Source: Dipteris shenzhenensis
Taxonomy: Eukaryota > Polypodiophyta > Polypodiopsida > Gleicheniales
Direction: 5' to 3' (one strand)
NCBI GenBank assembly: GCA_047967505.1
Contig: CM106540.1
Length of the DNA stretch: 64,000 nucleotides
Positions 10,591-21,439 of this stretch are shown here, in pieces (the stretch's first letter is position 1; each line of letters starts with the position of its first letter). The notes beneath the pieces were generated by a model. That model saw nothing but the letters and a program-made list of their open reading frames with translations, made no database searches and had not been told where the DNA came from. A program made the position numbers and the translations under genes.

Positions 10591-11019
10591 TGTCACCACA
10601 ATGTAAATATCCTAAGTCAAAGTACAGTTGACCATTTATTTGATCATAATTAAAGAGTTTTATATGTGTTAATTACGGTCAAAGAGTTATTTTAATGGTC
10701 GAAGTATTGACTATGGTCAAAGATACTTGACTCCAGTCAAGTAAATCTGACTACGGTCAGAGAGTGTTGACTTCGGTCAACAAGACTTGGCATGCGCCAA
10801 GAGGGTTAACCCCGGTTAACCAAGATGTGCCAACTTCGGTTGGAGAGACCTGGCTATAATTAAGGCGCCTTGACCTTTGGTCAAAGCTCTTTAATTATAA
10901 TCAAGAGTGTTGACTCCGGTCAACCAGAGAAAATATATATATTTATTTGTATATATATATTTGTTTAGATGTGCACATGTGTTCAGTGGGGACGCCCACC
11001 CTGACTAGGATTAGTCCAC
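10591..11019 (+). repeat. 3' LTR of the gypsy element, truncated
   Basis: Matches 3473-3901 with no length change and about 5 substitutions, then stops abruptly after ATTAGTCCAC. The remaining roughly 513 bp of LTR are absent and not found elsewhere in the window. LINE sequence starts at the break. Confidence 0.9.
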
Positions 11020-11047
11020 CTAACAGCCCTCTGTCACCTCTTCCCCT

Positions 11048-12124
11048 TTGTTGCCTATTTTACCTACTTTGCCAGAGGCTCCCTCCTCCTCATCCTCTCT
11101 ACAGACTTTACCCATCCCCTCCTCTCCATCCCCGGTACCCGCTTTCTCTCCCCCTTTCCAGCCTTCTCCTTCATCCCCGCTACCCACCTTACCGGTTTCC
11201 CCCCTTTCTCCCTCTCTTTCTCCTTCCATGCCTTGCACTGTTTGTCCTTGCCGCCACATCCTACCAGAGCTTCAGCACTTTGAGACCCACCTCCGAGCTG
11301 CCCTTCAGATGCTTCACAGGAAGGACGAGACCATTGCTCTACTTACAGCTCAGGTTGCATCTCTTGCTGATCGAGTGACACAGCAGGATCGGGAGATCTT
11401 GTCTATTAGGACAGATCTTCAGGTCTTACACGCGACTCATAGGACTCTTGCTGGAGAGATTCATGGACACACAAAGCGAGTGCAGCAGATCGAGACTCGC
11501 GTTCAGCACATAAACACATCTCCCACTACAGCGGTAGCAACGGTTGAGGAGCATTTGACCTCCCTTCAGACAGAGGTCCAGAGAGCCACAGAGTGGGTGG
11601 ATGTCGTCCGCCGTCAGCCATCACAGCCTCAGAGATCGACTGTATCGGCTACATTGGCCGAGTCACAGCAGAGGGCCACAAAGGCCCTCAACATTCGCAT
11701 TCGTGGTATCTTGCCCTCGGCGACAGAGTCCACGATGACACAGGCTGTGACCTTTGTCTCTCAGACACTGGGAGTACAGGATCATGGCATAGTAGGAGCA
11801 TATAGAGTCGGGAGGGATCGTACTAGAGAGCAGCCCCTCATTATCAGATTCAGAGATGCCCAGGCACGTCTAGCTGCCCTCAGGAGGAGAGGGACACTCA
11901 GAGACCACCCACAGATTTCCATGGACGAGGATCTGACTCAGATACAGGTTGAGGAGCGCAAGGCGCTCATGCCTCAGAGAGATGCAGCCCGAGCTCAGGG
12001 CAAGTGGGCAGTGATCAGGGATGGCAGACTCATCACAGGCACCTTGAGGCGTGCTCCCACAGTGCTTAGAGATGGCAGACCAGCAGATATAGCCCCACCC
12101 CCACCTCCTGCTCCGACCGCTTAA
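11048..12124 (+). CDS. LINE ORF1 protein (coiled coil, RRM-like, C-terminal domain)
   Basis: 358 residues, uninterrupted. Residues 1-70 are Pro/Ser-rich low complexity. About 85-200 form a heptad-rich coiled coil (L-T-A-Q-V-A-S-L-A-D-R-V), suited to trimerisation. About 220-290 resemble the ORF1 RRM (I-R-I-R-G-I-L, Y-R-V-G-R, L-I-I-R-F-R-D). The C-terminal domain follows: S-M-D-E-D-L-T-Q, R-K-A-L, G-K-W-A-V-I-R-D-G. This layout is that of L1/Tx1 ORF1 proteins (Transposase_22), RNA-binding chaperones that coat the element RNA. The start could lie further upstream in a lost 5' part. ORF2 follows in the same frame after a single TAA. Confidence 0.85.
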   Translation: MLPILPTLPEAPSSSSSLQTLPIPSSPSPVPAFSPPFQPSPSSPLPTLPVSPLSPSLSPSMPCTVCPCRHILPELQHFETHLRAALQMLHRKDETIALLTAQVASLADRVTQQDREILSIRTDLQVLHATHRTLAGEIHGHTKRVQQIETRVQHINTSPTTAVATVEEHLTSLQTEVQRATEWVDVVRRQPSQPQRSTVSATLAESQQRATKALNIRIRGILPSATESTMTQAVTFVSQTLGVQDHGIVGAYRVGRDRTREQPLIIRFRDAQARLAALRRRGTLRDHPQISMDEDLTQIQVEERKALMPQRDAARAQGKWAVIRDGRLITGTLRRAPTVLRDGRPADIAPPPPPAPTA

Positions 12125-15100
12125 CGGGACAGGGCCCATGGGACACACCACCCGTCAGATAGTCTACGCATCGCTGTATGGAACTGCAATGGTTCTTTTA
12201 CAGCACAGCCAGGCAATCTACGGGGGGCATTCTTTGGGAGAGATATCATCTTTTTCACGGAGACACACGAGAGTCCAGAGAGACCTTTGCCACGAGTGAC
12301 AGGGTATACATGGAGATCTGCCTTCAGGCAGCACACTCGGACATTTGGAGTGAGAGGATCTGGAGGAGTGGCCATTTTGTACAGAGAGCATCTCGATCGG
12401 ATCATCACAGTGGAGAGAGCGGATTCACATGCCCGATTCTTGTGGGTACGCATCCGCCGCAGAGCCCCTCAACGAGATCTTTTTATTGCAGTTTGCTACT
12501 TCCCCCCGGCGCAGTCGATCTATTCTTCCACTTGACCAGGCCAGTCCATATTTGAGGATCTCTCAGCGGACATTGCAGATTTTTCACATCGCGGAGAAGT
12601 CATCCTTTTAGGAGACTTCAACGCGAGGACCTCAGACAGACAGGCCCTCACTTATGACTTCATGGAGGATCCGGTCATACTCCCAGCATTTCACGATGAT
12701 AGCCTCTGTCGGACTTCATCAGACTGCACTGTACAGCCCACAGATCAGGGACGTCAGTTACTGGAGCTCCTCACCTCGCACAGTATGGTTATTTATAACG
12801 GCTTGTCCAGGTGGCCACAGTCTTCCAGGCCTACATTCTCTTCTACTTCTGGGCGTGGTACTAGCGTGATCGACTACATCATAGGTCCCCCGACTCTAGT
12901 CCCTTCCATCCATAGCCTTACTGTTAGCCCCTTCATGCCCTCTGCCGACCATGCACTCATCCACTTTACTTTGACTCATGTCTCCCATGACCCACCCCCC
13001 CCTCGTTATCATGACCGCCAACCCTATTATGAGGTTCATTTCGACCACCAGTTCGATGATGTATATAGCCAGAACCTCAGCCGCCTACTTCGTCCTCATC
13101 TATTAGATGCTCTACCATCCACGCAAGACCGGTGGGAACTTGTACATACTTCACTCGTTTCTGCCGCTCACATGTCGTTCCCTGCCACATGTCATTTGTC
13201 TAGTCCCCCACCGGTGGGTCTTGTTCCTTGCAACGGTTGGTATGACGAGGAGTGTAAGGAACTCCGCAGGAAACTCCACCTTGAGACCAAGGAGAAGTCT
13301 CCCCTCCTTGCCGAAACCAAGAGAGACTACAAGTGGTTGGTTAGGCGCAAGAAACGCCAATTTCTAGCCCGGAATGAGGAGGAGCTGAGAAGCTTGCTTT
13401 TCAGCTGTGACTCCAAGGAATTCTGGAGAAAATTCCTCCGCTCGAAGTCTCAGAGCCCCCTCACAGATCCACGTGTCTGGTCTGCATACACTTCAGCTCT
13501 ATAAGATGTTCCAGATCAGCCAGCCATCGATTTATCCCATTCCTCTAGGCCAGCTTCATCTAGTCTCTTCACACCAGAGAGTGTCCGTGCAGCAGTCCAC
13601 CGATTGAAGAACGAGAGAGCTAAGGATCATGATGGATTGCAAGCGGAGTATGTAATCCATGGGATTGATGCCTTAGATTTTGTTCTTTCCCGTCTCTTCA
13701 ATGAGTCTGTTTGTACAAGCCTACCACAGTCCTGGTTAGGCAATACCATAGTACCTATCCACAAGTCGGGGGACCCTATGGAGCCGTCGAATTACAGGAC
13801 CATCATGATTGGCCACATTATGGCCAAGATCTATGCATCAGTTTTGGAAAGCCGTATAAATGACCATGCCGAGACGACAGGACTCAGAGCCAGAGGGCAG
13901 GCTGGATTTTGCAGGGATCATTCGACACTTGACCACATCCTCACACTCAGGGCACTGGTAGAGGAGGCGAAGTGACGAAGGCAACGGCTTTATTGTTGCT
14001 TCGTGGACTTCAGGAAGGCATTTGACACAGTTCCGCGATTCAGATTGTTTCAGAGGATTCGCCAGATGGGCTTCATTGGAGAGATACAGTGGGCTATCAT
14101 GGCCTTGTATGAGAGGGTCACTGGTCGGGTTCGGACACGTGAGGGGCTCTCAGAGGAGGTATGCAGCACGATCGGGGTGAAGCAAGGTTGCCCGCTCTCT
14201 CTTCCTCTCTTTGGATTATATATTGATGAGCTAGAGATGTTTGTACAGATGACAGGCGGTGTGGGCTCTACTCTCTCAGGATCCTCCATTCCTATCCTCC
14301 TGTATGCGAACGATGTGGTTCTCATTTCCTCTACTGCTCAGGGCCTCCAGGCACATATTAAGGCACTCCACAGGTTTTGCCACGACAGGGGGTTGACTGT
14401 AAACCTTGGCAAGACCAAGGTTATGGTTTTCAACACCTCTGATCGTATTTACAGCACGGATGAGTTTTGCTTCACTTATGACGGACAGCCCATTGAGCTT
14501 GTTAGAGAGTACACTTATTTGGGGGCAGTTTTTAGGGGACCGATCTTCACCATGACATATGCAGCACGAGATAGGATTAGTAAAGGGTATGCTTCGTTGG
14601 CTCATCTTGAGCGTCAGTGTTTTCAGTCCCACTTTCAGCATCCCGATACGAAATCCTTGCTTTTTGATACATTGGTGAGACCAGTTGCGATGTATGCAGC
14701 TCCTTTCTGGGCAGGAGACCTCGGCGCTGCAGATTGGAGACGAGTAGAGAGGTTACAGATCATCATGTTCTCCCGGCTCATTAGGGCCAAGGCTACAGTT
14801 CCGCACGAGATCATGCTAGCAGAGTTTGGAGCTACTCCCCTTGCATTGGATGCAGTGTTTCAGTCGGTCATGTATTTGCACAGAGTTAGGGAGTTTGGAG
14901 ACTCAGCAGCAGGCAGAGCTCGGCTGCCATGGTTAGCACTTGCATCTTCTATGGAGTTGGCACGATCTGGGGCCCGATACTGCTGGTACTTCAGACTCAC
15001 TAGGTGGCTCACATCTCTTGGACTAGACATGGATAGACTGCCTCCCTTCCGATACAGCATAGATGCCCCTCATCCCGAGTTGACTCGCCACGAGCCTAGC

Positions 15101-15936
15101 CAGGTCACGAGAGCAGACTTGCTGCAGCTTCATACGTATCGCACTTGGATTTATCCCACGCAGCTTCCGACGAAGATGGCCACATATCGTGACCACTTCC
15201 TTCGGATCTCAGAGGATGGATTTGTCATTCCACCAGGCTATACAGGTATCCACATGTTCCACTCACTGAGGATTGCCCTTGGCCAGCTTAGAGTCTCTTC
15301 GCATCAGCCCGAGATAGAGGCTGGTAGGATGCGACGCATGGAGGACGGCGACCAGGCCGAGAGACCAGGATCTGCCCTTGTTGCACCATGGGAGAGGTGG
15401 AGTCAGAGGAGCACTTCATTTGCAGATGCCCGCTATATTATGAGCTCAGAGCTAGATTCCACTGTCTCTTCACGGATGGCTTTGGACCTCTCTCACGAGT
15501 GATGGACTACGAGGATCAGCATTGCCTAGCTCTTTATGTCAGGGAGGCCACTATGCTTCGACGAGACTACCTCAAAGACCATCAGCACAGACCGGAGCGT
15601 GATAGAGCCCAGCCTGATAGAGCTCAAGCACACGCTATACCAGAGGACAGAGACCAGGAGGAGCACGAGGAGGTCAGAGCTCACACAGGACACATGCATC
15701 CACCCTGTGGATGTACATATGAGATGGTTTGTAGACGCCGCAGGATCTTGTTACATAGGGGACGTACTCGCCGCTTCATCTCCAGACGATCCAGGATGAT
15801 GGCAGCTTTTCGGAGGAGACTTACTCATGGAGATCTCGCCCCACCAGCCGCTCACCTCACCTTTGCTCAGATTTGTACTCTCATAGCAGGAGGCAGAGTC
15901 GATGGACAGGATTTCCAATATTATTTTGGTTCTTAG
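12125..15936 (+). pseudogene. LINE ORF2: endonuclease, reverse transcriptase, zinc finger
   Basis: Same frame as ORF1, opening straight after its stop. APE endonuclease: I-A-V-W-N-C-N-G (about 12167), F-F-T-E-T-H, L-L-G-D-F-N-A-R (about 12603), V-I-D-Y-I-I-G, S-A-D-H-A. RT: Y-R-T-I-M-I-G-H, G-Q-A-G-F, F-V-D-F-R-K-A-F-D-T-V, G-V-K-Q-G-C-P-L, and Y-A-N-D at 14303-14314, where Asn replaces the first catalytic Asp. Zinc finger: E-E-H-F-I-C-R-C near 15405. The arginine-rich C-terminal tail holds R-R-F-I-S-R-R. Breaks: TGA 12533, TAA 13502, TGA 13973, and a frameshift between about 15345 and 15388. ORF2 would nick DNA and reverse-transcribe the element RNA at the nick. Confidence 0.88.
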
Positions 15937-16164
15937 ACTCCGTGACACCTGGACTTGTATCTTTGCATTGGCAGATTGTACTCCCCCCATTTTGCACCCA
16001 GGGGCGGTTTCCTTGCATCTGTTTACTTTGTATTTAGGCTCAGATTTGACATTATGTACTTTCACTTGCATTGTATTGCATAGCACTTAGATGATATTCG
16101 ACGATGCCTCTTCTTTGTGGCACGTTGATTTTGTGCTATCTTGTATGCAGAGTTCTTGATGTCC

Positions 16165-16201
16165 CATGGGCCCATTTTGGCCTTTAGTGGACAATAATAC
16201 A

Positions 16202-16202
<1 letters not shown>
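16165..16202 (+). other. CTL 3'-terminal hairpin and end signal (example)
   Basis: The CTL 3' end reads GTCCCAT or GTCTCAT, a short hairpin, then about 10 bases and TTAATA before the microsatellite tail. Here the stem is GGCC/GGCC around CATTTT. Other copies: 16703, 18740, 18899, 19427, 21339, 29483, 30012, 31266, 31540, 32624, 34719, 36176, 36430, 59908 on plus, and 2980-3010 on minus. Stems switch between AGACC/GGTCT and AGGCC/GGCCT, so pairing is kept while the bases change. Probably the recognition site for the element's reverse transcriptase (inference from other LINEs). Confidence 0.75.
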
Positions 16203-16244
<42 letters not shown>

Positions 16245-16250
16245 CCCCCC
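16203..16250 (+). repeat. (CT)n tail followed by C9
   Basis: About 38 bp of CT, then nine C's, at the junction between two CTL-1 copies. Confidence 0.95.
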
Positions 16251-16746
16251 ACCATGATGCTGCTAGACGAGGGACACACTCCACGTGTGACACGGAGAGG
16301 AACCAGAGCACACACAATCGAGGTTCGATCTATCTCGGCCATCCTTAGAGGTGACTGCCAGAGACGAGGCATCACCCTTGCTATAGCCCACCGGATCCAA
16401 AGATTGAGGAGACCACGCCTTCCCCCACGCCGAGAGACAGCTCGACAAACACAGATATGAGAGCTCCTTCACATCTCATCAGAGGGCCACTAGGTTACCT
16501 TGGATACACAAAACTTGAGCATGTACTAGGAGTGCTGGCTCTGAGCTCCTGATACTTCTCTGTTATTTTGCTTTTGCTACTCTAGTATTTTGACACTTGA
16601 TTCACTAGTTTAGCACTTTTAGCTCTCAGCAAGGGTCTTAGTGAACTCTTTGCTTCAGCCCTCAATGGCTTGTATGAGTTACTTTTTGGTTTGTACTTTG
16701 TCTCGTAGGCCCACAAGGCCTCTTGCAGACGTTAATACATCTCTCT
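16251..16746 (+). mobile_element. CTL-1 LINE, short 3' fragment
   Basis: About 200 bp of arginine-rich ORF2 C-terminus (R-R-G-T-R-A-H, R-L-R-R-P-R-L-P-P-R-R), then a 3' UTR with the GGGTCTTAGTGAAC block shared with 18667 and 18830. It ends AGGCC/CACAA/GGCCT, GTTAATA and a CTCTCT tail. The next LINE starts right after. Confidence 0.8.
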
Positions 16747-18777
16747 GTGGAATTATAATGGCACCTTTTGATCTGACCTAGGAGGGTTCTTGGAGACATA
16801 CAGTAACAGAGATTTGGTCTTCTACACTGAGACACATGAGAGCCCAAAGAGAGGGCTACCCACACTGACTGGACACACATGGAAGTCTGCTCATAGGAGG
16901 GACTTGAGGAGGGATAGTGGGGTACGAGGATCTGGAGTTGTGCTGTTCCCTTCAAATCACGTCTGAGGCCACTCCTCTTTGTGATACGAAGGGAGGAACA
17001 TGCACGGCACATGTGGATTCGTATTCAGTTACCAGACACACGGCTGATCGTCATTGCGGTATGTTACTTTCCCCCAGACACATCCTATGCGTGAGAGGTC
17101 ACCACTGATGGGCATAGCCCATATGAGACTATCCATGATGACATCGCAGAGTTCTCCAGACACGGGGACACTCTCCTCCTTGGTGACTTCAATTCACGTA
17201 CTCGGAATAGACAGGTGCGCCTGTTAGATTTCGATGAGGACTCCCTCATTGTACCGGAGATGGATGCAGTAGACCTGGGGATCATGAGGCAGTCGGCAAA
17301 TGCAAATGCATCAGTGACAGCATATGGGAGGCATCTACTCGAGTTGTGGGCTATACATGACCTGATTATATACAGCGGTCTCCGTAGATGGCCATCATCT
17401 GGAGGGCTCACTTGTTCCCCACATGGAGAGGGGAGTAGTACGGTGGACTACCTGCTCGGTCCACTAGCCTTTGCCCCATGGATACATGATTTTATTGTAC
17501 CCCCTCTTCCACCCGGAGCCGAACACTCAATCTTACCTTCTGCATATCGATCGCCACACCAGCCACCATGAGGAGTGGCCCCCCGTCACCCACTTGCGTT
17601 CAGATCCATTTTGACCGTGCTCTTGACCCGCTGTATGTGAGCCACCTAGCTTCTGAGCTTCCAGTACTACTTGGAGAGGGAATGGACCTCGCACATACAT
17701 CAAACACCCTTATCTCAGTGATACAGAATGTTGCCACCAGATCCTTTCCCACGACATGATCTGCGCGTGTTCTAGATGGGAAAACGCCCCAAAACCCCTA
17801 GTTCAATGATGAGTGCAGAGAGATGAGAGCCCACCTTACACATGAGCGAGCAATGGGACACTTCTTCCCTGGAGACAAAACGGATCTCATGCCAAGTGAC
17901 ACGGCATAAGAAGTGGGCTTTCCTCATGCACACAATGGATGAGGTGATCAGCTCCTTTTGCGGAGGAGACCCTACTACAAGATGGGGGCTCTTGTCGAAG
18001 GGATAGTCGCCCATCCCCAAATCCAGCAGTATGGCGCACATATCCATGTTCTCTATATGATGTCCCAAGTCAGGCACCACCTGATATGTCCTCCATGCCT
18101 AGACCCACTACATGTCATTTGTTCACTACGTAGAATGTACGAGCTGCCCTTTTCCGGATTCATAATCGGAGATCACCAGATCACGAGGGACTACGCACTG
18201 AGCATTTTGCACATGGGCAAGAGATCTTGACCCCGATCCTAGCACAGCTGTTCAACCATGCCGTATGCCATGGCTTCCCACCTACCTAGAGCACCACCAC
18301 CATAGTACCGATACACAAGACAAGGGATCCCATGGACACTGGGAACTACCGCACTCTTATGATTGGCCACACTATGGCCAAGATATACGAGTCGATACTA
18401 GAGAGGGAGATCAGCAGCTACACCATGGGCAGCGTGCACTTCGGCAGGCGGGCTTTTGGAGATAGCACTCCACCTTGGACCACATTTTCACCCTGAGGGC
18501 CATTATTGAGGAGGCAAAGTTGAGATATCAAAAAGTCTATACTTGTTTCGTAGACTTTCGTAAGGCATTTGATACGGTTCCACGCTCTCGCCTAATCAAG
18601 AGGTTATAGGAGTTGTAGCTCCCAGAGACCATGATTTGGGGGGTCATGAGTCTATACGAGTCGTCAGAGGGAGGGTCTTAGTGAACCCTTTGCTTCAGCC
18701 CTTAGCGGCTGTATGAGTAACTTTTTAGGCATGTGCTTTGTCTCATAGGCCCGCGAGACCTCTTGCAGACTTTAATA

Positions 18778-18780
<3 letters not shown>
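16747..18780 (+). mobile_element. CTL-1 LINE, ORF2 fragment with internal deletion
   Basis: 5'-truncated at the start of the endonuclease: W-N-Y-N-G-T-F (about 16750), F-Y-T-E-T-H-E-S, L-L-G-D-F-N-S-R (17177), V-D-Y-L-L-G, G-A-E-H-S. RT N-terminal pieces follow near 18300-18560 (Y-R-T-L-M-I-G-H, D-F-R-K-A-F-D-T-V), across many stops. Near 18669 RT jumps directly to the 3' UTR block GGTCTTAGTGAACCC, so roughly 2 kb is missing. Ends with the CTL hairpin (one mismatch) and (CT)n. Confidence 0.82.

Positions 18781-18822
<42 letters not shown>
18781..18822 (+). repeat. (CT)n LINE tail
   Basis: Pure CT, 42 bp. The next CTL fragment follows directly. Confidence 0.95.
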
Positions 18823-18824
<2 letters not shown>

Positions 18825-18957
18825 GCAAGGGTCTTAGTGAACCCTTTGCTTCAGCCCTCAGTGGCTTGTATGAGGTACTTCTTGGATTCGCACTTTGTCT
18901 CATAGGCCTGTGAGGCCTCTTGCAGACGTTAATATATCTTTCTTTCTTTTCTTTCTC
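18823..18957 (+). mobile_element. Minimal CTL-1 tail, 3' UTR only
   Basis: Only about 120 bp of 3' UTR, closely matching 16630-16740 and 18667-18780, ending with the AGGCC/GGCCT hairpin and a (TTTC)n tail. Inserted directly after a (CT)n tract. Confidence 0.8.
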
Positions 18958-19486
18958 AGCTTGGTCACAGAGCTCTCTTAGCCAAATCACATAGACCCAC
19001 AGTTCCACGGGTAATTGGTGAGGTAGAGATCGAGAGCCGACGACACAACACACCTGACAACGGGAGGACATGCTTGGAGACATCCCTTCCATGTTCAGGC
19101 CCGGGGCACGATTGCTACCTAAAGAGTTACTATGCTCCTTGTCAGACGAAAAAGCCACAACCACGAAGGACCGCACCCATAGATAGCCACTAGCATTCTA
19201 TCTTTGATCTTATACCACCACAGCCCCGTCAGCCACCAGATGCATCATGACCTTCCTTCTAGGGACCTCTGCTGTAACGGGCCATACTTGACATTGGATT
19301 TGATGTGACATGATGACAATGATGATATAGATAATGTTAATGTTGGAACTATGAGGTACTGATGTTTCTATGACTATGTAGCATTTAAAATCTGGATTTC
19401 AGCTTGTTGTATCCGGTTTCTTATAGTCTCATAGACCCATCGGTCTTCCGAAGACCTTAATAAACTTTCTTTCTTTCTTTCTTTCT
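18958..19486 (+). mobile_element. CTL-1 LINE 3' fragment with (TTTC)n tail
   Basis: ORF2 C-terminal remnant (a D-I-P-S-M-F-R motif also seen at 30770), then a 3' UTR ending GTCTCATAGACC/CATC/GGTCT and (TTTC)5. Begins right after the previous copy's (TTTC)n tail. Confidence 0.8.
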
Positions 19487-19594
19487 ATGTATGTGCACAC
19501 GTGCGTGTGTGTGTGTGTGTGTGTGCACGCACTTTCTTGTAATATAAACAATCATGGCTTTCACTATATTCAAAAAAAAGTGTGTGTGTGCGCA
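19487..19594 (+). mobile_element. (TG)n with a 55-bp L1-type (TGL) tail inside
   Basis: A (TG)n tract (19491-19524) is followed by TTGTAATATAA, TTTCAC and AAAAAAAAGTGTGTG, the L1-type 3' end reduced to about 55 bp, then more (TG)n. It lies between the tail of one CTL-1 copy and a CTL-2 copy. Confidence 0.7.
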
Positions 19595-21380
19595 CTTCCA
19601 TGCTGCCTTCAATCTTTTAGTCTCATACAATTGGGCTGAAGAGGCCAAGAAGAGGGCCATTGGCCAAGCAGGCTTCCGTAAAGAACATAGAACTGCAGAT
19701 CACCTGGTCACATTAAGAGTACTCATGGATGAGAGCAGGCTCAAAGGAGAAACTCTTCTGTGTTGCTTTGTAGATTTCAAGAAGGCATTTGATACAGTCC
19801 CAAGAGGTGGCCTATGGAAAAGAATGCAAGACCTCGAAGTCCCTCTGGCACTAAGGGTAGGCATCTCTCGCATATATGAGAAGGTATCATGCAGACTCAA
19901 GCAAGAACATGGACTGTCAACCGCCTTCCAAAGTAATATGGTGGTGAAACAAGGTTGCCCTCTTTCACCCACACTGTTTGGAATATGCATTGACAAGCTA
20001 GAAGAACTGATTAATGAATTTGCAGCATCGGAAGGGATACAAGGGCCCAAGCTTGGGCTATGGACAATACTATTGCTCCTATATGCAGATGACGTGGTTC
20101 TTTTCGCTAATGACCCTGACTCCATGCATCAACTATTACAGGTACTACAATTCTTTTGCACGGAAAGTGGGCTGCAAGTTAACACTGCCAAAACCAAAAT
20201 GATGGCAGTATGCACCACCCCACCTGAACATCCCCCAGTTATCAGCTTTGAGGGGCAGCCCATTGAATACGTCGATACCTTTAAATATTTGGGAATTGAC
20301 ATACCAGCTGATCACAGATGGTGGCAATGTGCACAAAGAAGGCTGGATACAGGTTGGGGGAAGTACTATCAAATTGAAAACGACTGTAGGCACACTGACA
20401 CCTGGAACTAGAAGATTCGGAATATATTGTTTGATGCACATGTGGTTCAAACAGTGTTATCGGAGTAGAAGTATGGGGGGGCAGCATCTCTCTCTCCACA
20501 TGGAATGAGATTGAAAAAATGCAGAAAGTTTTCCTACGAAGACATCTAGGAGTCAAGGCAACTACCCCTTATTCAGTCCTCTTATTGGAAACGGGCAGGC
20601 GGCCAATTGAATTCCATGCACTGATCAGAGTGATGCAGTACCTAGTGGAAGTACAACAAATGCCAAAAGAAAGATTGCCACATAGAGCATGGACTGCTAG
20701 TATGAAACTTCAGAAGAATCATAAAAGCAAGATCATCTGCACAGGATGGGGGACAGATATAAGGAAATGGTTCAGTAGATGGAAAGTGGAATCATACCTG
20801 ACGATGCCCCCTAAAAAGGTCAAGATGCAAGAATTCCAGTTGTCCCTACTATGCACTCTACAAACCCAATGGTTGACATCAGAAAAGAGGACCAAGCTAG
20901 AATACTATCAAGATCAAATAAATCCTTTATGCTGGTCATCTTTCATGACACCAGATGCCCCTGCTCAGCCATACATCAGTACTCCCATACCTCTTCTCTA
21001 TCGCAAGAATATTGCCAGATTCCGCACACGGTCACATACCTTTGCAATAGAGACAGGAGCTTGGCTAAATCTGCTGCAACATGTCAGAGTTTGCAGATTT
21101 TGTGATTCGCAGACAGTAGAGATAGAGGCACATATAGCCCTACACTGCCCCCGATATGTACACATCAGAGACGACTATCAGCAGATACTGGCACACACCA
21201 CTCAGATCTCGTCAATTCTCTCCACTGCCTCTCCAATAGCGTTGGGATCTTTTGTCACTCGTCTTTTTTTGTACCATCAAGAACTTGAAAATTCTTGACC
21301 CCTCCACAGCGGAGGAGATTTTTGTACTGAGGATTAGGTCCCATGGGTCATTTTTGGCCCCCCGAGGACGATAATAAAAT
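19595..21380 (+). mobile_element. CTL-2 LINE, RT to 3' end
   Basis: ORF2 fragment in two frames (open 19554-20411 and 20519-21298). RT: G-Q-A-G-F-R-K-E-H, C-F-V-D-F-K-K-A-F-D-T-V, V-K-Q-G-C-P-L-S-P-T, and intact Y-A-D-D at 20082-20093. The C-terminal zinc finger has C-R-F-C and H-I-A-L-H-C near 21085-21150. It ends GTCCCATGGGTC/GGCC, CGATAATA and (CTTCTA)n(CT)n. Clearly diverged from CTL-1 but with the same design. One frameshift near 20410. The 5' part was lost at insertion. Confidence 0.85.
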
Positions 21381-21395
21381 TCTACTTCTACTTCT

Positions 21396-21436
<41 letters not shown>
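21381..21436 (+). repeat. (CTTCTA)n(CT)n LINE tail
   Basis: Three CTTCTA-like units grading into pure CT. The next LINE's 5' UTR follows. Confidence 0.95.

Positions 21437-21439
<3 letters not shown>

Larger units (their letters stand above)
3473..11019 (+). mobile_element. Ty3/gypsy LTR retrotransposon with chromodomain, 3' LTR truncated
   Basis: Order: 5' LTR, primer-binding site, 1.5-kb leader, gag, protease, reverse transcriptase, RNase H, integrase, chromodomain, purine tract, partial 3' LTR. Integrase after RT and a C-terminal chromodomain place it among plant chromoviruses. The shared 429 bp of the two LTRs differ at only about 5 positions by hand count, so insertion was recent. The coding region is nonetheless broken: gag and pol part 1 change frame at the zinc knuckle (about 7080), pol changes frame near 8430, and TAG interrupts at 8656-8658. 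The element sits sense-antisense to the host gene in its intron 3. Confidence 0.93.
11020..16202 (+). mobile_element. CTL-1 LINE, nearly complete (ORF1 and ORF2)
   Basis: The most complete LINE here: ORF1 (11048-12124), ORF2 with apurinic endonuclease, RT, CCHC-type zinc finger and basic tail (12125-15936), 3' UTR, hairpin and (CT)n. The 5' end directly abuts the truncated LTR, so the 5' UTR is probably lost. ORF2 has three in-frame stops and one frameshift; ORF1 is intact. Confidence 0.9.

Noticed and set aside
16166-16375. ORFs encoding Ser-Leu or Arg-Glu repeats over (CT)n tracts here and at similar sites
   Set aside because: Translation of dinucleotide repeats; not genes.
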